A stretch of DNA of 35,773 nucleotides from an uncultured bacterium (GTDB lineage: Bacteria; Eisenbacteria; RBG-16-71-46): the NCBI GenBank assembly GCA_902826705.1, contig CADEFY010000003.1, forward strand, positions 1 to 35,773, in the 5' to 3' direction. Below the pieces are notes generated by a model. It worked only from the letters and a program-made list of their open reading frames with translations. It ran no database searches and had not been told where the DNA came from. Made by a program: the position numbers and the translations under genes. Below, one piece after another: positions 16,246-23,429 of this stretch; position 1 is the stretch's first letter; each line of letters begins with the position of its first letter.

Positions 16246-17079
16246 TCAGCGAAGGGGGAAGTAGCCGACCTGCGTCGCGAGCTGCTGGCCTGCGTCGGAC
16301 AATACCCAGTCCACGAAGCGCCGCACATCGCCTTCGGGCTTCTTGCGCAGATAGAAGTAGAGCGGCCGCGACAGCGGATAGCTGCCATCCTGCACCGTCT
16401 TCACATCGGGCAGCACCGCCGGCGCTGTGGCCGTACGCTTGAGCGCCACCTCGCGCACGCCCTTGGCATAGGCGCCGCCGCCGTAGCCGATGCCGTTGGC
16501 ATCCTTGGAGACCGCATTCACCACCGCGGCCGTGCCCGGGAGCGTCTGCGCCCGCGGGGAGAAGTCCCGGCCGCCCAGCACGACATCCTTGAAGAACACG
16601 TACGTGCCCGAGTTGTTCTCACGGCTGTACAGGATGATCGTGGCCTCGGAGCCCCCCACCTGCTTCCAGTTGGTGATGGTGCCCATGTAGATGCCCCTGA
16701 GCTGCTCGAGTGACAGCTCGCGCACCGGGTTGCTCGTGTGCACGTACACGGCCAGTCCGTCCTTCGCCACCGGGATCTCGATGCCGGTGGTCTGGAACCG
16801 GTCGCGGAGCTTGAGCTTCTCGTCGGGCTTCATCGCACGCGAAGACTGGCACACGTCGGTCGTGCCGTTGATCAACGCGGCGATGCCGGTGCCCGAACCG
16901 CCGCCGGTCACCATCACGACCTGGCCGGCGTTCTGGTTCATGTACGTCTCCGCCCAGCGCTGCCCCAGGATCACCATGGTGTCGGAACCCTTCACGGTGA
17001 TGCCGCGGCCCGCGTGCGATGGCACAGCGGCGAGCAGCGTGAACAGGACGGCGGCGCGCGCGTGGCGGGACGGACGCAA
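16246..17079 (-). CDS. pstS: Phosphate-binding protein PstS (second copy)
   Basis: This is a PstS-family periplasmic binding protein of 277 residues. A TTG at 17079 is the best start: GGGGAGG is just upstream, and it leads into a signal peptide (RAAVLFTLLAAVPSHA) and then the mature GRGITVKGSDTMVILGQRW. An in-frame extension further upstream only covers the porin gene in another frame. Phosphate-ligand segments are visible: GSDTM, TGGGSGTGIAALINGTTDVCQSSRAM and SRENNSGTYVFF. It is closely related to the copy at 18374-19216 (shared GSDTMVILGQRWAETYM, SRENNSGTY, QTLPGTAAVVNAV). It lies directly before pstC, as the transporter's usual binding protein. Confidence 0.9.
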   Translation of the reverse strand: MRPSRHARAAVLFTLLAAVPSHAGRGITVKGSDTMVILGQRWAETYMNQNAGQVVMVTGGGSGTGIAALINGTTDVCQSSRAMKPDEKLKLRDRFQTTGIEIPVAKDGLAVYVHTSNPVRELSLEQLRGIYMGTITNWKQVGGSEATIILYSRENNSGTYVFFKDVVLGGRDFSPRAQTLPGTAAVVNAVSKDANGIGYGGGAYAKGVREVALKRTATAPAVLPDVKTVQDGSYPLSRPLYFYLRKKPEGDVRRFVDWVLSDAGQQLATQVGYFPLR

Positions 17080-17093
17080 GGAGTGGCCTCCCC

Positions 17094-18377
17094 TCAGAAG
17101 CGGTGCTGGACCTGGAACGTCCACAGGTTGTCGTGCGGATCGGCGAAGCGGCCCGCCGTGGCGGCCACCTCGGTGCGGATGTCGTCGTAGGACACGCTGA
17201 GTCGCGTGTTGCCGTCGTAGAACAGGTTGAGCCCCAGGCTCCAGCGAGCGTACTGATCGTGATCCATGTCCACGTTGGGGTCGTAGCGGTCGTGGCGCAC
17301 CACGGCCTGCGCCCACTCCCCGACGCCCTGCACCCACATCACATAGCCGCCCTGGAAGTCCGTGGCCAGGTGCGAGGCGTCCGCGCCGGGGCGCAGGAGC
17401 CGCGCCTGCTGCGTGGCGGACACGTTCACCGTCTGCACCAGCGTGCGCAGCGAGTCCGCGTTGGTGTCGTGCCCCAGGTAGCCCTCAGCCGACAGCGAGC
17501 CGCCGCCCAGTCGCGGGAGCGTGAAGAACCACTGCGCGTCGACGCCGATGCGCTCGCGTGTGGGCCACACGTCAGGCCCAGAGAGCGGCACCACGTCGCG
17601 GCCGAACGCGTAGGAGCCCGCCACGTCGAGCCACCCCTCGGACCAGCGGGCCCGGCCCACGAAGTCCTTGCCGCGTGTCGGATCGGTGTTGGCGAAGTCA
17701 GGGTCGTTCACGCCCCCGCCGTTCAAGAGCGCGACCACCGTGCGCAGCTTGGGTGTCCACTGGTCCTCGAGCTTGATGCCGCGGTCGCGTTCGCCGCTGA
17801 ACAGCACGTTCTCGGCGCGCGAGCGCTCCGGCAGCTCGCGCGTGGCCGAGCTGCGCTCGATCTCGAACCCGAATGGCACGTTGAACTGCCCGATCGTGAG
17901 CTGGTGGTCCTGCATCGGCGTCCACCAGTCCTTGAGCGTCACGTAGGCCTCGAGCAGCCGCACCGTGCGGTCCTGGCCACCATCGAAGTAGACGACCCCC
18001 TGCGAGCGTGGCGAGGAGTCGTAGGTGAGCTTGATGCGGCCACGCCGGATGAAGAACCGCGACTGGTTCGCCACGGTGAGCGCAGCAGGCGACCCGCTGA
18101 CCCGCACCGAGTCACTGCTCGCCTCGCTCACCTCGAAGCGCGCCTGCACGTAGCCCGAGAGCTTGATCTTGCGGAGCTTGTCGGTCTCGGCCTGCAGGCC
18201 GAGCAACTGCTCGGTGAGGCCCTCGAGCAGCGCATGCACCTCCTCGCGCGAGATGCTGGCGGTGGCGGTCGTGTCCGCATCGGCTTGGGCGTGGACGGGC
18301 GCCGCGTGGAGTGCCGTGGCGAGGACGCACGAGGCCGCTGCTCGCCACGGCCAGGGCGATGCAGGACGTGCGGTCAC
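17094..18377 (-). CDS. OprP/OprO-like phosphate-selective porin
   Basis: The GTG start (18377) overlaps the stop of the upstream pstS (GTGA), so translation is coupled. The product has 427 residues: a signal peptide (cleavage near VHAQA), a short coiled-coil region (ISREEVHALLEGLTEQLLGL...KLRK), then a 16-strand-type barrel starting IKLSGYVQARFE and RRGRIKLTYD. It ends in a terminal aromatic strand (WTFQVQHRF), the C-terminal Phe recognised by the outer-membrane insertion machinery. N-terminal and loop features match the phosphate-selective porin O/P family (Pfam Porin_O_P). Placement between two pstS genes supports a role in phosphate or polyphosphate entry. Anion selectivity itself is not proven by sequence. 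Confidence 0.88.
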   Translation of the reverse strand: MTARPASPWPWRAAASCVLATALHAAPVHAQADADTTATASISREEVHALLEGLTEQLLGLQAETDKLRKIKLSGYVQARFEVSEASSDSVRVSGSPAALTVANQSRFFIRRGRIKLTYDSSPRSQGVVYFDGGQDRTVRLLEAYVTLKDWWTPMQDHQLTIGQFNVPFGFEIERSSATRELPERSRAENVLFSGERDRGIKLEDQWTPKLRTVVALLNGGGVNDPDFANTDPTRGKDFVGRARWSEGWLDVAGSYAFGRDVVPLSGPDVWPTRERIGVDAQWFFTLPRLGGGSLSAEGYLGHDTNADSLRTLVQTVNVSATQQARLLRPGADASHLATDFQGGYVMWVQGVGEWAQAVVRHDRYDPNVDMDHDQYARWSLGLNLFYDGNTRLSVSYDDIRTEVAATAGRFADPHDNLWTFQVQHRF

Positions 18378-19216
18378 GGGATCGGGAAGTAGCCCACGTC
18401 GAGCACCACGCGCTGGCCCTCGGGAGAGAGGCAGAAGTCGATGAACGCCTTGGCGTCGCCGGTGGGCGTGGTGCGCGTGTAGAAGTAGAGCGGTCGCGCC
18501 AGGGGGTAGCTGCCGTCGGCGATGGACGCTTCGCTCGGCGTCACGCCGGGCGTGGCGGGATCGCGTTTGAGCGCGATCATCTTGACGCCCTTGGCGTACG
18601 CGTCGCCGCCGTAGCCGATGCCGCGCGCATCCTGCGTGACGGCGTTCACCACCGCGGCGGTGCCCGGCAGCGTCTGCACGTCCGCGGCGAAGTCGCCGCC
18701 CTCGAGCACGTGCTCCTTGAAGTACGCGTAGGTACCGCTGTTGTTCTCGCGGCTGTACGCGATGATCGGCGCCGCAGGACCACCCAGGTCCTTCCAGTCG
18801 CGGACGCGGCCCGAGTAGATGTCCCGCACCTGCTCGATCGTCATCTCGTTCACCGGACACTGCTCGCTGACATAGATCGTCAGCCCGTCACGCGCGACGA
18901 CCTGCTCGAACGGTGGCTGTCCGTGCTTGGCGGCGATCTGCTGCTGTTCGTCGGCCTTCATGGCGCGCGAGGACTGGCAGATGTCGGTGGTGCCGTTGAT
19001 GAGCGCGGCGATGCCCGTCCCCGAGCCGCCGCCCGTCACCTGGATGATCTGCCCCGGGTGCGCGGCCATGTAGGTCTCCGCCCAGCGCTGGCCCAGGATC
19101 ACCATGGTGTCCGAACCCTTGAGCGTCACGACGCGGCGCGCTTGACCGCCACACTGCACCATGGAGACCGCGAGGATCAGCCCCGCGGCGTACACCAGGA
19201 ATCGCGATCGATGCAT
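18374..19216 (-). CDS. pstS: Phosphate-binding protein PstS (first copy, operon leader)
   Basis: This 280-residue PstS-family protein begins MHRSRFLVYAAGLILAVSMVQCGG; Cys22 could be a lipidation site, although Gln at -1 is atypical. The mature part carries KGSDTMVILGQRWAETYM, GGGSGTGIAALINGTTDICQSSRAM and SRENNSGTYAYF, which line the phosphate pocket in the family. A strong ribosome site (GGAGGAAGG) precedes the ATG. It is the first gene of the run pstS-porin-pstS-pstC-pstA-pstB-phoU and lies 62 nt downstream of a PHO-box-like repeat. Two binding proteins for one permease suggest different affinity ranges or location, one possibly lipid-anchored. Confidence 0.92.
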   Translation of the reverse strand: MHRSRFLVYAAGLILAVSMVQCGGQARRVVTLKGSDTMVILGQRWAETYMAAHPGQIIQVTGGGSGTGIAALINGTTDICQSSRAMKADEQQQIAAKHGQPPFEQVVARDGLTIYVSEQCPVNEMTIEQVRDIYSGRVRDWKDLGGPAAPIIAYSRENNSGTYAYFKEHVLEGGDFAADVQTLPGTAAVVNAVTQDARGIGYGGDAYAKGVKMIALKRDPATPGVTPSEASIADGSYPLARPLYFYTRTTPTGDAKAFIDFCLSPEGQRVVLDVGYFPIP

Positions 19217-19278
19217 GAGCCTTCCTCCGGACCGCAGGCAGGGTGACGCGCGGCGAGTTTCGGCAACTTCGCCGCGCG

Positions 19279-19296
19279 GTTACCAGCGTGTAACAA
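19279..19296 (-). promoter_or_regulatory. PHO-box-like direct repeat upstream of pst operon
   Basis: On the minus strand the sequence reads TTGTTAC-ACGC-TGGTAAC: two 7-mers separated by 4 nt, the 7-4-7 layout of PhoB sites (consensus CTGTCAT-N4-CTGTCAC). The inner bases also form the inverted repeat GTTAC-N6-GTAAC. It lies 62-80 nt before the first pstS ATG. Match to the proteobacterial consensus is partial, so assignment rests on layout and location. Confidence 0.4.
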
Positions 19297-19335
19297 CTCC
19301 CTCCCGCGGTCGCAGCGCCCTTCTCCGACGGGAGG

Positions 19336-19671
19336 TCAGTCGCGCGCCCGTCCCGGGGACCAGCGCCGGCGCCGCGCTTCGACGGCCCGGCGCCGGGCCT
19401 CCGACACGGCGCTCGCATGATCCAGCCCGGCGAGCGCGACGGCGCGCGCCCAGGTGCCGAACAACCGCCGCGCGCGCGCGTAGAGCGCGGGCTGATGCAG
19501 GTGCACGCGGAACAGCGTCTGCTGCTCGCTCAACTGGCGGATGCGGAGCAGCACTTCGTCCGGCTGCATCTCGAGCGGGCGGCCGCGCTTGCGGCCTGTG
19601 GGGGGCGTGGTCATGACGGCCGTCTCTCCGCGGGTGATCGACACCGCGATGGGCTCTTCGACGATGGACAT
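19336..19671 (-). CDS. Small basic AT-hook protein with HNH-associated-repeat-like domain
   Basis: The predicted product is 111 residues from the ATG at 19671 (TGGAG upstream). It carries GRKRGRP near residues 27-33, an AT-hook-type minor-groove motif. Then comes EVLLRIRQLSEQQTLFRVHLHQPALYARARRLFGTWARAVALAGLD. The LYxxARRxFGxWxxAxxxAG pattern resembles the short helical repeat found with homing endonucleases and in small DNA-binding proteins (HNH_repeat-like). The tail is very basic (EARRRAVEARRRR). I infer a small DNA-binding or architectural regulator. It sits 119 nt upstream of the pst operon, in the same orientation. A longer frame upstream exists but shows no better start. Confidence 0.6.
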   Translation of the reverse strand: MSIVEEPIAVSITRGETAVMTTPPTGRKRGRPLEMQPDEVLLRIRQLSEQQTLFRVHLHQPALYARARRLFGTWARAVALAGLDHASAVSEARRRAVEARRRRWSPGRARD

Positions 19672-19813
19672 GGGGGTCTCCACGGGGGTCGCTGCGAGCG
19701 GGGCGCTCAGGGCGCGAAGCCGGCGCGATGGGACCATGCGAGCTGTTACGGCAAGTTGAACGCCGCATGTCTGCAGCTTGAAACCCGGCGATCGGCGCGG
19801 AGCGGAGCGCGCG

Positions 19814-20428
19814 TCAGTCCCGCAGGCTCTGCAACTTGAACTGCCCCTTGCGCTCCGCCACGGCGCGGACGTGCGGCAGCGCCACTTCGCGGCCGCTCTC
19901 GTCCCGCACCACGAGCGAGAGTCCGTTGTGCAGGCGGAAGTTGCGGAACACCGCGACGGTGTCCGTCCGGTCCCAGCGCACGAACACCAGGTGCTGGCCC
20001 GCGTACTCGTCGAGCAGCTTGGACACGCCGCCGCGCAGGCGGGCGTCCAGCAGGAACCAGGCGTCATCCGCGTGGAGGCCGGTGACCGGACGGCTCTGGG
20101 GGAACTCCCGCCAGAGGATCTCGTTGAACTCGGCGCGCGTGAGGCAGAGCCGGCGCAGCGAATCGGGGCTCGAGTGATGGATCGCGTGCACCAGCATGCG
20201 GCCCAGATGCTCCATGCTCGAGGCCCCGTCGCTGAAGCGCATGCTCACGAGAGGTGCGTTGAGGCGCCGCCCCAAGCGCACACTCGTCGACTCGGGGTCC
20301 ACGAGCGGCTTGTATCCCGGCGCGTCGCGAAGCGCCGGGTTGATCGATGACTGCTGGGCGGCGGCTCCCGTGGACAGGAGCAGCACGCAGACTGATGCGG
20401 GGAACCACCGGAGCGGGTGCGATCGCAT
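19814..20428 (-). CDS. Secreted protein of unknown function, coupled to TonB receptor
   Basis: The product is 204 residues from the ATG at 20428 (GAGG six bases upstream). An alternative ATG at 20440 would overlap the receptor stop as ATGA. A Sec signal peptide is clear (PASVCVLLLSTGAAAQQ). The mature protein contains a helical central part (MEHLGRMLVHAIHHSS...LCLTRAEFNEILWREFPQS) and a beta-rich end (LVFVRWDRTDTVAVFRNFRLHNGLSLVVRDESGREVALPHV). The order resembles small lipocalin/NTF2-like secreted proteins, but I do not recognise the family. Tight linkage to the TonB-dependent receptor suggests a periplasmic accessory of that receptor. Confidence 0.65.
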   Translation of the reverse strand: MRSHPLRWFPASVCVLLLSTGAAAQQSSINPALRDAPGYKPLVDPESTSVRLGRRLNAPLVSMRFSDGASSMEHLGRMLVHAIHHSSPDSLRRLCLTRAEFNEILWREFPQSRPVTGLHADDAWFLLDARLRGGVSKLLDEYAGQHLVFVRWDRTDTVAVFRNFRLHNGLSLVVRDESGREVALPHVRAVAERKGQFKLQSLRD

Positions 20429-20436
20429 GGCGGACC

Positions 20437-23304
20437 TCATGAGCCGAACGCCACGGACATCGACCACGCCGTGCCGGGCTTGGTGCGGTAGTACTCGACC
20501 GGGCCCTGATGCCCGGTGTACGTGACGTCGAGCAGGTTGTTGCCGGAGAGTTTGACGCGCAGATACGGAAGCGGCTTGAGATCGAGCGTGGCATCGACCG
20601 TGGTGAACGGGTCGTCATGGAAGTCCGGCGCCACATCGAAGCCCAGGCCCGCGAGCTTGCGACCCGTATGGCTCAGGAGCAGCGTGGCATCGATCCGCTG
20701 GTCGCCGGTCGCGTAGCCCAGCCCGACATTGAAGAGCCGGTCCGCCTGCCCCTGCAGGGAGTGCTCCCGGCGCACGGAGGGCGAGAGGGTCGGAGGCAGC
20801 GTGACTCGCGAGTCGATCCAGGAGGCGTTGGCGTTGACCGAGAAGCGCTGGAGAGGCGACCACACGCGTCCCAGCGACGCTCGGACCTCCAGCTCCAGGC
20901 CGCGGTTGCGGCCGCGTTCCGAGTTCACCGGGTAGAACAGCGGCTCGATGCTGCCGGCCGCCGAGATCTCGATCGGCTGGTGCATCTCCTTGAGGAACGC
21001 GCTCGCGGCGAACAGTTCGCCCAGTCCGGGGAACCACTCCACGCGCACGTCATAGTGATCCAGTCGCGCGCGCTCCAGATCCGGATTGCCGATGAACGTG
21101 AACCCCGGCAGATCGCGCATGCCCGGCACATAGTCCTCGATCCGCTGCGTGGCGAGTTCGTTGATGTCCGGTCGCGACAGCGTGCGGCTCGCACCGACTC
21201 GTACGTTGGTGCGCTCGTCCACGCTCCACGTGAGGTTGGCCGTGGGCAGCAGGTCGGTGTCGTCGAGCTCACCGAAGCTCGCGGTACGGGAGGACTGGAA
21301 CAGGTCGTAGCTGCGCAGCCGCTGCACGCCATGCTCGAGACGCGCGCCCAGCGTGGCGCGGAGCTTGCGCCCCATGGGCACGTCGGCGCTGACATAGGCC
21401 GCCGTCTGGCCCTGTTCCGCGTCATAGATGTCGTCGGGGAACGTCCACTCGGTGATGTCCGCGCCGGTGGTGGTCCCGGTCCAGTTCCCCGGGGCGAACA
21501 TCGAGTCCGCCGGCAGCGTCTCCTGCCCCTGCGGCGCACGCAGCTGGAAGCGGCGTGCCCACTGGAAGCGGTTCTTCCACTGGTCGCTCACGCCCACGGT
21601 CACCTTGCCGTTGCCGAGCGAGCCCAGGACGAATGGCGTCGACCAGTCGATCTCGGCGCCGCGCCCGCGCTCCTGCATGTCGCTGAACTCGCGCGTCGCG
21701 CCCCGGTTCTGCCCGCGCAGCACCCAGCGCACCTCCTCGATCACATGGTCGTCGTCGTCCACGTACGTGTTCACCTGCCGCGCGTAGTTCGCCTTGCGCT
21801 GGTCCGGGATCAGGCGGTCAGCGATCGAACGGCTGAGTTTCCACGACAGTCGCGACCCGCGCAGGTCGCGGAACTCGTGGCGCCCCTCGAGGCTCGCGGT
21901 GGTGATCGTGCGCTCGTTGTAGCGCAGGCGCGTGCCGCGGATCGAGTCCTGGCTGTCGTCCGACCAACCCTGGAAGAAGCGCGCCTCGTCCTCGGCCTCG
22001 CGATTCAGGAACGTACGCGCGTGCAGCGAGTGCGCCGGCGACAGGCGCAGGCTGAGCGCCGCGAGCCCGCCAAGGTTGACGCGGTCGAGCCCGCGCTCCA
22101 CCGAGCCGTCGAATCGCGGCTGCACGCCCGAGAGGTCGCCGCTCAGATCCTGCCCGAAGTAGTAGCGCGACGTCTCGCTGGAGATCTCCTGCGACCGGCT
22201 GTAGTTGCCGCTCGCCACCAGGCCCAGCGCCTTGCCGAAGATCCTGTACTCGTCACCGAATGTGAGGGCGTAGCTGCCGTTGGGAGACAGCTCTCCGCGC
22301 GTGACGCCCCATTCATTGTTGAACGAGCGGCCGATCGCGGCGCGCTCGGCGTTGGTGAGGCCGGTGCCGAGGACGCTGTTGAAGGTGGACACGCGCCGAC
22401 CCGCGGCGATCCGCAGCAGTGCCTGCGGGATCTCGCGCGAGCCCGCGCCCATGGCCCAGGCATCGCGGCTGGAGCCGCCATAGCGCAGCCCCTGCTCGAA
22501 CGTGCTGCCGGCCTCCATGCTCTGGCCTGCGGAGAACGACCACTGCCGCTGGCCCGGGAAGTCCTTGGTGCGCACCTGCACGTCTCCCCCGCCGAACTCC
22601 GCAGGGCGATCGGCCGTGTAGGTCTTCTGCACCGTGATGTTCTCGAGCAGATTGGCCGGGATGATGTCCAGCGGCACGACGCGCTTGTTGAGTTCGGGGC
22701 TCGCCAAGCGCACGCCGTCGACCTCGGTGGAGCTGTAGCGCTCCCCGAGCCCGCGCACGAACACGAACTTGCCCTCGTTGACCGACAGCCCGGTCACGCG
22801 CTTGAGCACGTCGCCCGCGTCCTTGTCAGGGGAGCGCCGCACCTGCTCCGCGCTCACTGCGTCCGACACGGCCGCAGCCTTCTGGCGGATCGTGAGCAGC
22901 GCGTTCTCGGTGTCCTGACGGCGCCGCGCCTCGACGACGATCTCCTCCTGCTGGATCGCCTCGGGGGAGAGCGCCACGGTCAGTTCCTGGACGCGCCCGG
23001 GCTCGACCGCGATGCCCGCGAGGTCCTTGCGCGCGTACGACAGCGCCTGGACGCGCAGCGTGTACGTGCCTCGCGCGGCGGCCAGGTCGAACGTGCCGTC
23101 ACTGTTCGTCATGCCGCCGACCCGCTTGAGCGTGGTGTCCGCCGGGATCAGCAGCAGGTTGATGAACGACATGGTCTCGCCGGTGTCCTTGGCGATGACC
23201 TTGCCGCGCACGTGTCCAGCGGACTGTGCGAACGCCGCGGGCGGCGAGGTCGAGGCGAACCACAGCAACGTGGCCGCGAGCAGCGGCCGGAGATGGTGCG
23301 ACAT
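20437..23304 (-). CDS. TonB-dependent outer-membrane receptor with carboxypeptidase-regulatory-like domain
   Basis: The 955-residue protein has a signal peptide (to AFAQ, residue 27). Residues 30-110 form a CarboxypepD_reg-like beta-sandwich (HVRGKVIAKDTGETMSFINL...GTYTLRVQALSY). A TonB-box-like EEIVVEA follows (120-126). The plug domain spans about 145-250 (VRRSPDKDAGDVLKRVTGLSV, FVRGLGERYSSTEVDGVRL, PLDIIPANLLENITVQKTYTADRPAEFGGGDVQV). The rest is a long beta-barrel with many aromatic-alternating strands, ending SMSVAFGS. Such receptors import large or scarce substrates with energy from TonB. The gene is placed between the phoRB/beta-helix genes and pst, so phosphate or a phosphorylated organic substrate is plausible but unproven. 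The start follows GAGG by 9 nt. Confidence 0.9.
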   Translation of the reverse strand: MSHHLRPLLAATLLWFASTSPPAAFAQSAGHVRGKVIAKDTGETMSFINLLLIPADTTLKRVGGMTNSDGTFDLAAARGTYTLRVQALSYARKDLAGIAVEPGRVQELTVALSPEAIQQEEIVVEARRRQDTENALLTIRQKAAAVSDAVSAEQVRRSPDKDAGDVLKRVTGLSVNEGKFVFVRGLGERYSSTEVDGVRLASPELNKRVVPLDIIPANLLENITVQKTYTADRPAEFGGGDVQVRTKDFPGQRQWSFSAGQSMEAGSTFEQGLRYGGSSRDAWAMGAGSREIPQALLRIAAGRRVSTFNSVLGTGLTNAERAAIGRSFNNEWGVTRGELSPNGSYALTFGDEYRIFGKALGLVASGNYSRSQEISSETSRYYFGQDLSGDLSGVQPRFDGSVERGLDRVNLGGLAALSLRLSPAHSLHARTFLNREAEDEARFFQGWSDDSQDSIRGTRLRYNERTITTASLEGRHEFRDLRGSRLSWKLSRSIADRLIPDQRKANYARQVNTYVDDDDHVIEEVRWVLRGQNRGATREFSDMQERGRGAEIDWSTPFVLGSLGNGKVTVGVSDQWKNRFQWARRFQLRAPQGQETLPADSMFAPGNWTGTTTGADITEWTFPDDIYDAEQGQTAAYVSADVPMGRKLRATLGARLEHGVQRLRSYDLFQSSRTASFGELDDTDLLPTANLTWSVDERTNVRVGASRTLSRPDINELATQRIEDYVPGMRDLPGFTFIGNPDLERARLDHYDVRVEWFPGLGELFAASAFLKEMHQPIEISAAGSIEPLFYPVNSERGRNRGLELEVRASLGRVWSPLQRFSVNANASWIDSRVTLPPTLSPSVRREHSLQGQADRLFNVGLGYATGDQRIDATLLLSHTGRKLAGLGFDVAPDFHDDPFTTVDATLDLKPLPYLRVKLSGNNLLDVTYTGHQGPVEYYRTKPGTAWSMSVAFGS

Positions 23305-23346
23305 GGGGAAGGCCCTCGATCGGGAAGGTGTCGGGTCCTCGGGGGG

Positions 23347-23363
23347 CGTCACATGGAGTGACG
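23347..23363. promoter_or_regulatory. Palindrome upstream of TonB-dependent receptor
   Basis: CGTCAC-N5-GTGACG is a perfect 6-bp-arm palindrome 43-59 nt before the receptor ATG. Its GTCAC/GTGAC halves resemble the GT(T/A)AC halves upstream of pstS, though the repeat period is 10 rather than 11 nt. It is a candidate operator, possibly for PhoB. Confidence 0.3.
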
Positions 23364-23379
23364 TGCGGAAGACGCCGCG

Positions 23380-23403
23380 GGGGGCGGGCTCGCGCCCGCC
23401 CCC
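23380..23403 (-). terminator. GC-rich hairpin after the beta-helix gene
   Basis: A perfect 10-bp stem (GGGGGCGGGC against GCCCGCCCCC) with a 4-nt loop lies 27 nt after the beta-helix stop on the minus strand. There is no strong U-run (only TCTT soon after), so it may be a partial terminator or an RNA-end stabiliser separating that gene from the receptor gene. Confidence 0.5.
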
Positions 23404-23429
23404 TCGTGGCGTTTGGATCGTGACTTGGA

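Noticed and set aside
18378-18860. N-terminal extension of the porin frame
   Set aside because: It reads through pstS out of frame; the signal peptide begins at the GTG that overlaps the pstS stop.
19770-19840. Near-identical 13-mers TCTGCA(G/A)CTTGAA 58 nt apart
   Set aside because: One copy lies in coding sequence and the other just after the gene; two copies are too few to support a regulatory repeat.
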